Shown: piece by piece, positions 49,578 to 58,632 of the stretch
Layout: every line of letters starts with the position of its first letter
Position numbering within the stretch: the stretch's first letter is position 1
Origin: Collinsella sp.
GTDB taxonomy: Bacteria; Actinomycetota; Coriobacteriia; Coriobacteriales; Coriobacteriaceae
Assembly (NCBI GenBank): GCA_019425045.1
Contig: JAHYYI010000007.1
Location: forward strand, 1-64,000
Reading direction: 5' to 3'
Length of the DNA stretch: 64,000 nucleotides
Program-made: the position numbers and the translations under genes
The notes under the pieces: generated by a model
Told to the model about the DNA's origin: nothing
Database searches by the model: none
The model's input: only the letters and a program-made list of their open reading frames with translations

Positions 49578-50711
49578 ATGAGCACTTCAATTCAACCGAA
49601 CGCGCCGTTTCGCGCTGATATCGTCGGCAGCTTTCTTCGTCCGCAGACCGTAAAGGATGCCCGCGCTGCCTATGCGGCAGGCACGCTTGATGCCGAGGAG
49701 CTTAAGGCCGTCGAGGACGATGCCATTCGCGATTTGGTGGCAAAGCAAAAGGCCGCCGGCCTGCAGGTCATCACCGATGGCGAGTTTCGCCGCAGCTACT
49801 GGCACCTCGATTTTATGTGGGGGCTGAACGGCGTCGAGCGTCGCACCTCGCGTACGGGCTATATGTTCCACGATGAGGAGACCACGGCCGATACCGCCGT
49901 GGTAACCGGTCCCATTAGCGGCGAGAACCATCCGTTTGTCGAGCACTTTAAGTTTGTCAAGGCACTTGAGGGCGAGGGCCACGTTGCACGCCAGACCATC
50001 CCGGCGCCGATTCAGACGTTCTCCGAAGTCACGCTCGACCGCTGTGATGGCCAGCAGGAGAGTCTGCACGCTGTCTACAAGACCGACGAAGAGCTCGTCG
50101 ATGCCATTGCCGCAGCATATCGCACCGTGATTGCCGACCTGTATGCCGCGGGCTGTCGCAACATTCAATTTGATGACTGCACCTGGGGCATCTATTGCGA
50201 TACCGACTTTGTGGCAAAGACTGGTATGAGCCCGGTCGACCTGCAAAAGGTGTCCGAGCTGAGCGTGGCGCTCAACAACGCCGCCATCGAGGGCAAGCCC
50301 GACGACCTGGTCATCAACACGCATGTGTGCCGTGGTAATTACCACTCCACCTATGCTTTTGAAGGCGGCTACGACCCCATCGCTCCATATCTGTTTGCGC
50401 ATGAGGACGTCGATGCGTTCTATCTGGAGTTCGATACACCGCGCGCCGGTGGCTTTGAGCCGCTCAAGTATGTTGCCCCCGGCAAGAAGGTCGTGTTGGG
50501 CCTGGTGACCACCAAGGCTGCGGAGCTCGAGGATGAGGACGCTATCGTTGAGCGCATCCGCGAGGCCGCCCAGTATGTGCCGCTCGAGAACCTGTATCTG
50601 TCTCCGCAGTGTGGCTTTGCCAGCTGCGAGATTGGCAACAAGCTGACCGAGGACGAGCAATGGGCAAAGATCGCGCTGGTCAAGCGCGTTGCCGAGCGCG
50701 TTTGGAAATAG
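49578..50711 (+). CDS. MetE C-terminal-domain-like methionine synthase (YxjG/YxjH type)
   Basis: 377 aa cobalamin-independent methyltransferase of the short type. FRADIVGSFLRP near the N-terminus, TDGEFRRSYWHLDF near residue 78, QFDDCTWG near residue 204, INTHVCRGNYHS (zinc-site His and Cys) near residue 250 and LSPQCGFAS (second zinc Cys) near residue 346 match the MetE catalytic barrel. The methyl donor may be something other than triglutamyl folate in this subgroup. ATG 49578 has AAAGGGAGAT upstream. It is probably regulated by the upstream LysR gene. Confidence 0.87.
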   Translation: MSTSIQPNAPFRADIVGSFLRPQTVKDARAAYAAGTLDAEELKAVEDDAIRDLVAKQKAAGLQVITDGEFRRSYWHLDFMWGLNGVERRTSRTGYMFHDEETTADTAVVTGPISGENHPFVEHFKFVKALEGEGHVARQTIPAPIQTFSEVTLDRCDGQQESLHAVYKTDEELVDAIAAAYRTVIADLYAAGCRNIQFDDCTWGIYCDTDFVAKTGMSPVDLQKVSELSVALNNAAIEGKPDDLVINTHVCRGNYHSTYAFEGGYDPIAPYLFAHEDVDAFYLEFDTPRAGGFEPLKYVAPGKKVVLGLVTTKAAELEDEDAIVERIREAAQYVPLENLYLSPQCGFASCEIGNKLTEDEQWAKIALVKRVAERVWK

Positions 50712-50758
50712 CGGTAACGTTCGCAGGTGACGGCGCATGCGAGACATGGCGTATCGCG

Positions 50759-50764
50759 TACAAT
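50759..50764 (+). promoter_or_regulatory. -10 box TACAAT before the uracil permease
   Basis: TACAAT, 69 bases before the ATG at 50834. The leader has no recognisable riboswitch. Confidence 0.35.
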
Positions 50765-50833
50765 GGTTCGGATCGTATCGTTCGGGCAGGTTATCCGATA
50801 TGCCCGATCGCCCTTCCATTCGAAAGGACATCC

Positions 50834-52168
50834 ATGTCCCAGTCTTCGACGCCCGCCGTCGCCGATGCCATCTACGATGCGTCATCGCTCGGCCGCCCGC
50901 GCATGTTCCTACTCGGTCTGCAGCATCTATTCGCGATGTTTGGCGCCACGGTGTTGGTGCCCGTGCTCACCGGTCTCTCGGTGTCGGCAACGCTTTTGTT
51001 TGCCGGCTTGGGCACGCTGCTGTTCCACTTCCTGTCGCGCGGCAAGGTGCCAGCGTTTTTGGGATCTTCGTTTGCCTTTATCGCGGGCTATGCCGCCATC
51101 GCGCCCAACGGCGAGGCTGAGCTCTTGCCCTACGCTTGCCTGGGCGTTGCCTGCGCCGGCCTGCTCTATCCGGTGCTGGCAGCGCTGTTCCGCGCATTTG
51201 GCGCCAAACGTGTCATGCGCTTCTTTCCGCCGGTGGTGACCGGTCCCATCGTCATTTCCATCGGCTTGATCCTGGCAAGCTCCGCCATTGCCAACTGCCA
51301 GACCAATTGGCTCGTCGCCGTTATCGCCGTGGCCGTGATCGTCATCTGCAACATCTGGGGCCGCGGCATGGTCAAGATCGTGCCGATTTTGCTGGGCGTT
51401 GTGGTGAGCTATGCCGTTGCGACTGCGCTGGGCGAGGTCGACTTTTCTGGCGTCGCAGCCGCTCCCTGGGTTGGTTTGCCCATCGTGTGGGATAACACCG
51501 TGTTTGCGCTCTTTGGGCCGCAGTTCGATAGCGGTCTTGCCACGACGGCCATCATCACCATCATGCCGCTGGCCTTTGCGACTATGATCGAGCATATCGG
51601 CGATATCTCCGCCATCGGCTCCACCTGCGAGCGCAACTACATTGCCGATCCTGGCCTGCATCGCACGCTGCTCGGCGACGGCCTTGCCACGATCCTGGCT
51701 TCGCTCTTTGGCGCTCCGGCCAACACCACGTATGGCGAGAACACCGGTGTGCTCGCCCTGACGCGCGTGTTCGACCCGCGCGTGATTCGCATTGCCGCGT
51801 GCTGCGCCATCGTGCTTTCGTTCTGCCCCAAGTTCGCCGCGGTCATCGCCGCCATGCCGGCGTGTGTAATCGGCGGAGTGTCGCTCGTGCCCTACGGCAT
51901 GATCAGCGCTGTGGGCGTTCGCAACCTCATCGAGAACCAGGTCGATTTCCAAAACAACCGCAACGTGCTGGTGGCCGCCCTGGTGCTCGTGCTTTCGCTC
52001 GGCATCGCGTACAGCACCGCCGGTGCCATCGTGTTGGAGCTGGGTGGCGTGACGATTTCGCTTTCGGGTCTTGCCGTGGGTTCGCTGGTGGGTATCGTGC
52101 TCAATGCGATTCTGCCGGGTAATGACTTTGAGTTCGACGTTTCTGAGCTTGAGGAGGCTGCTGAGTAA
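50834..52168 (+). CDS. NCS2-family uracil/xanthine-type permease
   Basis: 444 aa, about fourteen membrane segments. LGLQHLFAMFGATVLVPVLTGL is the UraA N-terminal signature; LGSSFAFIAGYA and TMIEHIGDISAIGSTCERNY carry the NCS2 substrate and proton residues (histidine and glutamate), and GAPANTTYGENTGVLALT is the conserved NxxTxxENxG region. Uracil is the most likely substrate. AAAGGA precedes the ATG. A terminator follows at 52190. Confidence 0.87.
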   Translation: MSQSSTPAVADAIYDASSLGRPRMFLLGLQHLFAMFGATVLVPVLTGLSVSATLLFAGLGTLLFHFLSRGKVPAFLGSSFAFIAGYAAIAPNGEAELLPYACLGVACAGLLYPVLAALFRAFGAKRVMRFFPPVVTGPIVISIGLILASSAIANCQTNWLVAVIAVAVIVICNIWGRGMVKIVPILLGVVVSYAVATALGEVDFSGVAAAPWVGLPIVWDNTVFALFGPQFDSGLATTAIITIMPLAFATMIEHIGDISAIGSTCERNYIADPGLHRTLLGDGLATILASLFGAPANTTYGENTGVLALTRVFDPRVIRIAACCAIVLSFCPKFAAVIAAMPACVIGGVSLVPYGMISAVGVRNLIENQVDFQNNRNVLVAALVLVLSLGIAYSTAGAIVLELGGVTISLSGLAVGSLVGIVLNAILPGNDFEFDVSELEEAAE

Positions 52169-52189
52169 CAACTGCGTCCAGCTGAATCA

Positions 52190-52228
52190 AAAAATGGCGC
52201 CCATGCGTACGCGCGGGCGTCATTTTTA
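52190..52228. terminator. Bidirectional terminator between uracil permease and esterase
   Basis: AAAATGGCGCCC and GGGCGTCATTTTT form an 11-bp stem with one mismatch, with A-run and T-run on the two sides. The esterase stop codon lies just inside. Confidence 0.82.
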
Positions 52229-52891
52229 ATGCGTCAATATCCAGTGGATGCCACGTGCCATGCGCAGATTGGTTTGGGCAAAGTGATTACCGGGGTTGAG
52301 CTCCAGCGTTGTTGGAATGCCGCGCTCGACGAGCAACGCTTCCATCGCACGTGTGTCGTCGAGTACATGCCGCATCATGCGGTTGGGCGTCTTGGTCTCC
52401 TTTTTGCCGAGCGACAGGTAGACGGCGTCGGGCGTAACTGCCATCGCGTGCTCGTGAGCATAGTCGATAAAGCCAGGAAACCATAGCGACCCCGATGCGC
52501 TTGCAACGCGGTCAAAGGCATCAGTCTGCCAGAGGGCCCAAAGCGAAAAGAGGCCCGCGAGCGAGTAGCCGGCAATGCCACGCCAAGCAGGTGGCTGTGG
52601 GAGCGATAATTCGAGCTTTGGGATTATCCGGTTCAGCAACTCATCAAGAAAACCGGCAGCTTGGCCGCCGAAAGGCTCGGCATCGCGTACGGTCCCGTCG
52701 CATGCCCAGGGGCTCAGCTCGCGATTCCAATCGAGCCCGCCAATGGCGACGAGGGTGAATGGCGGACAGTCGAGCTCTCGGCAGCGGTCATAAACATCGC
52801 TACCGTCGCCCATGACCACGGGAAGATAGATGACTGGTGCGCTTTCGGCATGCTGTGCATGAACGGTTATCTGCTTTTGATGCGCTTCCAT
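52226..52891 (-). CDS. Alpha/beta-hydrolase, putative esterase (Fes/IroE-like)
   Basis: 221 aa. The nucleophile elbow is GYSLAGLFSLW near residue 116, FTLVAIGGLDWNRELSPW precedes it, and the catalytic His probably lies in NPGNHF near the C-terminus. Such esterases cleave enterobactin-type or simple carboxylic esters. There is no signal peptide. ATG 52891 has AGAGAAG upstream and is preferred to an in-frame start at 52939. It is monocistronic. Confidence 0.75.
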   Translation of the reverse strand: MEAHQKQITVHAQHAESAPVIYLPVVMGDGSDVYDRCRELDCPPFTLVAIGGLDWNRELSPWACDGTVRDAEPFGGQAAGFLDELLNRIIPKLELSLPQPPAWRGIAGYSLAGLFSLWALWQTDAFDRVASASGSLWFPGFIDYAHEHAMAVTPDAVYLSLGKKETKTPNRMMRHVLDDTRAMEALLVERGIPTTLELNPGNHFAQTNLRMARGIHWILTH

Positions 52892-53003
52892 GACGGGCTT
52901 CTCTCGGCGTTGTGATATCGACGGCCCCCATTGTCGCACGTCGGCTCATGCAGGTTGGGCTAGACCAAAGACAATCTCGTGCATACCCTGCGGACGCATA
53001 TGG

Positions 53004-53041
53004 AAAACGCCACCGCCGGAGGGGAGCTCGGTGGTGGCGTT
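53004..53041 (-). terminator. Terminator of surface protein gene A
   Basis: On the minus strand AACGCCACC pairs with GGTGGCGTT and is followed by TTTTCC. It lies 58 bases behind the gene A stop. Confidence 0.75.
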
Positions 53042-53098
53042 GTTAAACGGTGCTGGGACTCGGGGCCTTCGCGGGAGCTGCCATGTGCGCAGAGGCGT

Positions 53099-54874
53099 CT
53101 AAGAGCGCTTGCGGCTCGCCATGGTGCCTGCGGCGATAGCGGCTGTTCCCGCAAGGACGGTTGCCACGATGACCGCACCCGAGGTGTCGCCGGTTGCCGC
53201 GAGCACGCCGGTGGCCTTGGCCTTCGTGGTTGCAACCGCAACGGTCTTGGTCGTCTTTGCGCCCTCGGGCTTGGGGTCCTGCTTGGACTCCGCGGGCTTG
53301 GTCTCGTCGGGCTTGGGGTCTTCCGGCTTGGCTACCTCGGGAGGTGCGATGACCATGCTCTTGGCGACAGCTTCGTTATAGGGGGAGTCGATCACAGCGT
53401 CGCCCGTGCCGATGGCTTGGCCTGCCTCGTAGATGCCGTCACGGAGCTTGCGATAGTCAATGACCTTGCCGCCTTTGGGCGTCTGGATGGCGGCGTTCTC
53501 AATCTTGATGGTGCCGATTGTCTTGCCGTCAGCGCTCATGGCACGGGCAAAGATTGCCGCTGTATCTCCTTCGGCCGTTACCTTGCTGCGGATGATCGAG
53601 ATGACTGCGGGTGTGACGCCCTCGCTGGTCTGGGCGATGATGCCGATGTTCTCGCCTTGGGGCTCGGGGCTCGTCTCGCCATCTTGGTTTTCGCTGTAGG
53701 GGGTGGGGCCGTCGCCGTTCTCGACATAGCGGGCTATGGCCTTGACAACGGAGTCGCTGATGTAGATGTGGCCACCCTCCTCGTTGGGTCGATCGTTTCT
53801 GGTGGAGAATGCAGCCGAAACCTCGCCTTCCGCAAACGCGTCCACGGTGGAGCCGTTCTTGACGACGATGTCGTCCTGGTAGGTGAAGAGGGCGATGGCG
53901 CCACCGTATCTGCCTTTACCTGCACGGACTGTCACGTTTGCATGATCGAGGGTGATGCCCTTGTGGACATAGACGCCATATTCAACACCGTTTGCGTTGA
54001 GGGAGGCGTTTGTGGCTGCGAGGCTGCCCTTGGCCTCGACGGCGGCGTCTTTCTCGGAGCTCGCCTTGACCTGGCTGCCGTCCGAGATATTGATGTTGCC
54101 GCCGCTCCAAATGGCCTCACCATCGGCTGAGCTTGCCTCGACTGTGCCGCCACCCTTGATGGTGAGGCTCTTGTCGGTTCCGATACCCTTGTCCTTGGTA
54201 GCCCTGGCGGTGACGGCCCCGCTGTCGTCAATCGTGATATTGCCGTTTGCCCTGATGCCATCCGATACGCCCGTGGCGTTGACGTTGCCCGAACCTTTGA
54301 TAGCGAGATCGCCCTCGGCGTCGATGGCATCAAACCCAGCGCTCGTGGCGTTGACGGATCCGGCTCCGTCGATGTTGATATTACCCGTGGAGAGGATAGC
54401 GTCCTCAGTAGATGTCACGCTGAGCGTGCTGCCCGCGTCGCCTTGGATATTGAGCTCGGCGTTCTCATTCTTGCCATGAGAAGCCTTGATGCCTTCGATC
54501 CAGTCGGCAGTGACGATGTTGTTTCCCGAGTAATTCACGTTGAGCTTGCCTGCGGCCTGGATCTCGCCGCCGTTATAGTTGTTGAGCTTCAAGTCGTCGG
54601 CGCCGTCCCACGACCAGGTGCCGGTCTCGTCGCCCGCCGCAGTGCCGGCGTTGTATTTGGTTTCGCCGACCTTGACCCATTCCGCCGCGAGCGAGACGCT
54701 CGGCATGAGCAGCGAGCTCACCGTGAGCGCGCACACGGCGCCTACGACGATGCGGCGCGTCACGCGGCGCCAGCTGCCGTGCGCGAGTCCTATGCGACGG
54801 CGAACGTCGGGTTCGGCAACATGGGTTCCGGCGGTAGTGTCATTGCGTTTGGGGGTCGTGAACAAGGCTGCCAT
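53099..54874 (-). CDS. Secreted beta-helix surface protein A with LAATG sorting signal
   Basis: 591 aa. A long basic N-region precedes a signal peptide (IVVGAVCALTVSSLLMPSVSLAAEW). Residues about 70-440 are short repeated beta-strand turns of the form GNINIDGAGSVNATS, DLAIKGSGNVNAT and SLTIKGGGTVEASS, typical of a right-handed beta-helix. A proline/lysine-rich stalk (EVAKPEDPKPDETKPAE) leads to LAATGDTS, a hydrophobic helix and RKRS, a cell-wall sorting signal. LAxTG is the class E sortase motif. It is about 80% similar by eye to gene B and arose by tandem duplication. ATG 54874 has GGGAG upstream. Ligand unknown. Confidence 0.82.
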   Translation of the reverse strand: MAALFTTPKRNDTTAGTHVAEPDVRRRIGLAHGSWRRVTRRIVVGAVCALTVSSLLMPSVSLAAEWVKVGETKYNAGTAAGDETGTWSWDGADDLKLNNYNGGEIQAAGKLNVNYSGNNIVTADWIEGIKASHGKNENAELNIQGDAGSTLSVTSTEDAILSTGNINIDGAGSVNATSAGFDAIDAEGDLAIKGSGNVNATGVSDGIRANGNITIDDSGAVTARATKDKGIGTDKSLTIKGGGTVEASSADGEAIWSGGNINISDGSQVKASSEKDAAVEAKGSLAATNASLNANGVEYGVYVHKGITLDHANVTVRAGKGRYGGAIALFTYQDDIVVKNGSTVDAFAEGEVSAAFSTRNDRPNEEGGHIYISDSVVKAIARYVENGDGPTPYSENQDGETSPEPQGENIGIIAQTSEGVTPAVISIIRSKVTAEGDTAAIFARAMSADGKTIGTIKIENAAIQTPKGGKVIDYRKLRDGIYEAGQAIGTGDAVIDSPYNEAVAKSMVIAPPEVAKPEDPKPDETKPAESKQDPKPEGAKTTKTVAVATTKAKATGVLAATGDTSGAVIVATVLAGTAAIAAGTMASRKRS

Positions 54875-55012
54875 GGTTGCTCCCGTTCTCATAGGGCCTA
54901 TACGGCTAGGTTCAGCGTATCTGCTGGATGTTGCCGGCGGTAGTGCCGTTTGGAGGGCAAAATGGCCAAAATGGGGGAGAAATAGGCCGCACGCCGGCGC
55001 AGGGACCGACGC

Positions 55013-55052
55013 TAAAAGAAAAGCGCGGGGCCGCATGGCGACTCCGCGCTTT
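55013..55052 (-). terminator. Terminator of surface protein gene B
   Basis: On the minus strand AAAGCGCGG and CCGCGCTTTT form a 9-bp stem followed by TTTTCTTTT. It is a copy of the terminator at 57062-57102 behind the purine permease, carried along in the duplication. Confidence 0.8.
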
Positions 55053-55078
55053 ATTGTTCAGCTTTTGCAGCCTTGCCC

Positions 55079-55124
55079 TTACGCTACGAAGAAGTAGACG
55101 GGGAAGGCAAGGGCTGCGATCCAC
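55079..55124 (-). pseudogene. 3' fragment of the purine permease gene
   Basis: These 46 bases encode WIAALAFPVYFFVA and a stop, and match the last 15 codons of the permease at 57126-57171 (WIAALAFLVYFFVA) with only a few differences. Homology stops abruptly at 55124. The fragment is a leftover of the tandem duplication that created surface gene A or B and has no start, so it is not expressed as a protein. Confidence 0.88.
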
Positions 55125-55145
55125 CCGTCCTGTGCGAAAAAGTGT

Positions 55146-56918
55146 TTACGAGCGTTTGCGACTCGCCAGGGCGCCTGCGGCGATGGCGGCTGTTCCCGCA
55201 AGGGCGGCTGCCACGATGGCTGCGTTCGAGGTGTCGCCGGTTGCCGCGAGCTTGCCGACGGTCTTGGCTCCCTTGGCTGCAACTGCAACGGTCTTGGTTG
55301 TCTTCGTGCCCTCGGACTTGGAACCCTCGGGCTTGGTCTTGCCGTGCTTTTCCTCGGGCTTGGTCTCCTCGGGAGGCACGATGACCGTGCTCTTGGCGAC
55401 AGCGGCGTCATAGGGGGAGTCAATCGTGGCATCGCCCGTGCCGATGGTCTGCCCCGCCTCGTAGACGATGCCGTCGCTGAGCTCTTCCTTGTTGCGATAG
55501 TCAATGACTTTGCCGCCTGCAGGCGTCTGGATGGTGGCGTCCTTGATTTCGATGGTGCCGATCGCCTTGCCGTCCGCGCTCATGGCAAGGGCGAAGATAG
55601 CCGCCGTGTCTCCCTCGGCCGTGACCTTGCTGCGGACGATCGAGATGGTCGCGGGCGTGATGCCCTTCTCGGTCTGCGCGAAGATGCCGATGTTCAGGCC
55701 CTCGGACTCAGGGATGATTTCGTCGTTTTGGTCTCCACTGTAGTGGTCGGGGCCGTCGCCGCCGGTCTCGGCATAGCGGGCTATGGCCTTGACAACGGAG
55801 TCGCTGATGTAGATATGGCCACCCGCTTCGTCGGAGTAGAAATTACTGGTGGAGATTGCAACCGAGAACCTGCCTTCTGCGAGCGCATCCACAGTCGAGC
55901 CGTTCTTGATGACGATGTCGTCCTCATCGGTGAAGAGTGCGCTGGCTTCCCCGCCATCTGAGCTTGCGCGGACCGTCACGGTCGCGCCATCGAGCGTGAT
56001 GCCCTTGTAGACATAGATGCCATACCCAACGCCACTTGCGTTGAGGGAAGCGTTCGTGACCGTGAGGCTGTTTTTACCGTCGATGGCGGCGTCTTCCTCG
56101 GAGCTTGCCTTGACCTGGCTGCCCCCCGAGATCTCGATGTTGCCGTCGGCCCAAATCGCATTGTCTTTGATAGAGCTTGCCTCTACCTTGCCGCCGCCCT
56201 TTATGATGAGGTTCTCGTTAGCATCGATACCCTGATCCTCGGTGGCCTTGGCGGTGACGGTTCCGCTGTTGTCGATCGTGATGTTGCCGTCGGCCCTGAT
56301 GCCATCCGAATCGCCCGTGGCGTTAACGTTTCCCGAGCCCTTGATGGTGACATCGCCCCCGGCATCGATGGCATCGTGCTCGGTGCTCGTGGCGTTGACA
56401 GTGCCAGCGCCGTCGATGTTGATGTTGCCGACGGAAGTGATGGCGTCACGAGAAGATGTCACGTTGAGCGTGCTGGACGCGTCGCCCTGAATATTAAGCT
56501 CGGCGTTCTCGTTCGCGCCATCCTTAACCTTGATGCCGCGGCCGTTGTCGTTAGTGACGGTGTTGTTGCCCTCGTAGCTCACGTTGAGCTTGCCCGCTGC
56601 CTCGATCGCGCCGCCGTTATAGCCGTTGAGCTTCATGTCGTCGGCGCCGTCCCAGCTCCAGGTGCCGGCGGCGTCGCCCGCCGCGGTGCCGGCGTTGTAT
56701 TGGGTGCCGCCGACGTCCACCCACTCGGCCGCGAGCGAGACGCTCGGCATGAGCAGCGAACTTACCGTGAGCGCGCATACGGCGCCTACAACGATGCGGC
56801 GTGTCACGCGGCGCCAGCTGCCGTGTGCGAGCAGCGTGCGACGGCGCACGTCGGGCTCGACAAAATGGGCTCCAGAGGTTTTGTCATTGCGCTTGGGGGT
56901 CGTGAACAAGGCGGCCAT
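55146..56918 (-). CDS. Secreted beta-helix surface protein B with LAATG sorting signal
   Basis: 590 aa, the paralogue of gene A with the same layout. It has a basic N-region, a signal peptide, beta-helix repeats (NINIDGAGTVNATS, DVTIKGSGNVNAT, NLIIKGGGKVEASS), a charged stalk (EETKPEEKHGKTKPEGSKSE), then LAATGDTS, a hydrophobic helix and RKRS. ATG 56918 has GGGAG upstream. Signal and anchor regions are almost identical to A, while the middle has diverged more, including an acidic loop (GGDGPDHYSGDQNDEI). It is directly downstream of the purine permease. Confidence 0.82.
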   Translation of the reverse strand: MAALFTTPKRNDKTSGAHFVEPDVRRRTLLAHGSWRRVTRRIVVGAVCALTVSSLLMPSVSLAAEWVDVGGTQYNAGTAAGDAAGTWSWDGADDMKLNGYNGGAIEAAGKLNVSYEGNNTVTNDNGRGIKVKDGANENAELNIQGDASSTLNVTSSRDAITSVGNINIDGAGTVNATSTEHDAIDAGGDVTIKGSGNVNATGDSDGIRADGNITIDNSGTVTAKATEDQGIDANENLIIKGGGKVEASSIKDNAIWADGNIEISGGSQVKASSEEDAAIDGKNSLTVTNASLNASGVGYGIYVYKGITLDGATVTVRASSDGGEASALFTDEDDIVIKNGSTVDALAEGRFSVAISTSNFYSDEAGGHIYISDSVVKAIARYAETGGDGPDHYSGDQNDEIIPESEGLNIGIFAQTEKGITPATISIVRSKVTAEGDTAAIFALAMSADGKAIGTIEIKDATIQTPAGGKVIDYRNKEELSDGIVYEAGQTIGTGDATIDSPYDAAVAKSTVIVPPEETKPEEKHGKTKPEGSKSEGTKTTKTVAVAAKGAKTVGKLAATGDTSNAAIVAAALAGTAAIAAGALASRKRS

Positions 56919-57061
56919 GGTTACTCCCATCCTCATAGGGCCTATGCGATTACGCCCAGCATATCTGCAGGATGTAGCCGGCGGTAGTGCCGTTTGGAGA
57001 GCAAAACGTCCAAAACTTGCGAAGCAATACATCGCGCGTCCGTGTGGCGCCTGGCTTTAAA

Positions 57062-57102
57062 AGCAAAGCGCGGAGCCGCTCGATGCGACTCCGCGCTTTG
57101 CT
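57062..57102 (-). terminator. Terminator of the purine permease gene
   Basis: AGCAAAGCGCGGAG and CTCCGCGCTTTGCT form a perfect 14-bp stem, followed on the minus strand by TTTTAAAG. It separates the permease from surface gene B. Confidence 0.82.
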
Positions 57103-57125
57103 GTTTGGTATTGCAAATCTTGCGC

Positions 57126-58439
57126 CTACGCTACAAAGAAGTAGACGAGGAAGGCAAGTGCTGCGATCCACATGAGCGGCTTGATCTTGGAGGCCTCGCC
57201 CTTAAAGAGCGCGACGATCACGTAGGCGATAAAGCCCAGGCCAATGCCGGCAGAGATGGAGTAAGTGAAGGGCACGCCGGCGACAATCATGAACGCCGGG
57301 AAACCTTGCGACACGTCGGACCAGTCGATCTCGGAGGCCTCGCTCATCATGAGGTAGCCGACGTAGACCAGAGCACCGCAGGTGGCGGCGCTGGAAACGA
57401 TGGTGACGATGGGGGAGAAGAACGCGGCGAGGATGAACAGCACGCCGGTGGTGACGGAGGTGAGACCCGTGCGGCCACCGTCGGCAGCGCCGGACGTGGA
57501 CTCGACGAAAGTGGTGATGGAGGAGACGCCCATAAAGCCACCGGCAGCAGCGGCCACGGAGTCGACGACCAGGATGGGACGGATGTCCTCGACATTGCCG
57601 TCCTCGGTCAGGAACTCGCCCTGCTTGGCGACGGCCATCGCGGTGCCCATGGTGTCGAAGAAGTCACTCATGAGCAGCGAGAAGGCCACGACGAGCAGCA
57701 TCGGGTCGGTCAGAACCTTCACGATGGCCATGTTGCCATCGGCGGTGCTGGCAAACGGGGCGCCAAAGGTCGAGAAGTCGAGCGGTGCGATGAGGCCCTC
57801 GGGCGCATGAGTGACGCCCAGCGGGATACCGGCGATAACGGCGACGATGATGCCGATGAGCAGCGAGCCCGGCACGTTGCGGGAAGCCAGGGCGACCGTC
57901 ACGACGATGGAGATGATGCCGACGATAAAGGTGGGGGAGGTGATGTCGCCCAGGCCGACAAGCGTACCGGCGCCAGCGGTGATGATGCCGGCGTCGCACA
58001 GGCCGATCATGGCGATAAACAGGCCCAGACCCACCGAGATGGCGTGGCGCAGGACCACGGGGATGGCGTCCATGATGGCCTCGCGCAGGCCGCAAAGGAC
58101 GAGCAGCAAGATGACGACGCCCTCGAGGAAGATAACGCTCATGGCCACGTGCCAGTCGCCGCCGCACATGGTGGTGGCGATGCCCGCAATCATGGCGTTG
58201 ATGCCCAGACCCGACGCACAGGCGAGCGGGCGGTTGGCGAAGATACCCATGCAGATGGTCATGATGCCGGCGCCCAGGCAGGTGGCGCAGGCGAGCGCTC
58301 CCGCATCGATGCCAGCGCCCGAGAGCACTGCGGGGTTGACGGCGATGATGTAGGCCATCGCCAGGAATGTTGTCAGTCCAGCGCGAAGTTCGGTCCCGAT
58401 TGTGGACTTGCGCTCACTGACGTGAAAAAGTTCGTCCAT
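57126..58439 (-). CDS. NCS2-family adenine/guanine/hypoxanthine permease (AzgA/PbuG type)
   Basis: 437 aa, about twelve or more membrane segments. The N-terminus ELRAGLTTFLAMAYIIAVNPAVLS is characteristic of AzgA-type purine permeases, with SGLGINAMIA near residue 70, SDFFDTMGTAMAVAK near residue 255 and SSITTFVESTSGAADGGRTGLTSV near residue 305. ATG 58439 has AAAGGG upstream and is preferred to an in-frame start at 58496. No purine riboswitch was seen in the leader. A fragment of its 3' end is duplicated at 55079-55124. Confidence 0.9.
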   Translation of the reverse strand: MDELFHVSERKSTIGTELRAGLTTFLAMAYIIAVNPAVLSGAGIDAGALACATCLGAGIMTICMGIFANRPLACASGLGINAMIAGIATTMCGGDWHVAMSVIFLEGVVILLLVLCGLREAIMDAIPVVLRHAISVGLGLFIAMIGLCDAGIITAGAGTLVGLGDITSPTFIVGIISIVVTVALASRNVPGSLLIGIIVAVIAGIPLGVTHAPEGLIAPLDFSTFGAPFASTADGNMAIVKVLTDPMLLVVAFSLLMSDFFDTMGTAMAVAKQGEFLTEDGNVEDIRPILVVDSVAAAAGGFMGVSSITTFVESTSGAADGGRTGLTSVTTGVLFILAAFFSPIVTIVSSAATCGALVYVGYLMMSEASEIDWSDVSQGFPAFMIVAGVPFTYSISAGIGLGFIAYVIVALFKGEASKIKPLMWIAALAFLVYFFVA

Positions 58440-58632
58440 GCATACCCTTTCCTTGTTCGGCCCCGAGTTTAGGCCGATTGACACGAACTCACCCACTATA
58501 TCGCCTTTGTGAAGTTGGTGTTCCTCACATGTTGATGTTCGGCGGTTTGTAACGGACGGGCGGTATCTTTCGCATGAAATTGTGTAGGTACCGTATACTT
58601 AAGCGGTTACAACGACCCCTATGGAGGAACGT

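Noticed and set aside
55079..55504. 141-codon minus-strand frame at the end of surface gene B
   Set aside because: Its C-terminus is the stranded permease fragment and the rest is an out-of-frame shadow of gene B.
58440..58632. Purine riboswitch before the NCS2 purine permease
   Set aside because: None of the conserved junction sequences of the purine aptamer are visible in the minus-strand leader.
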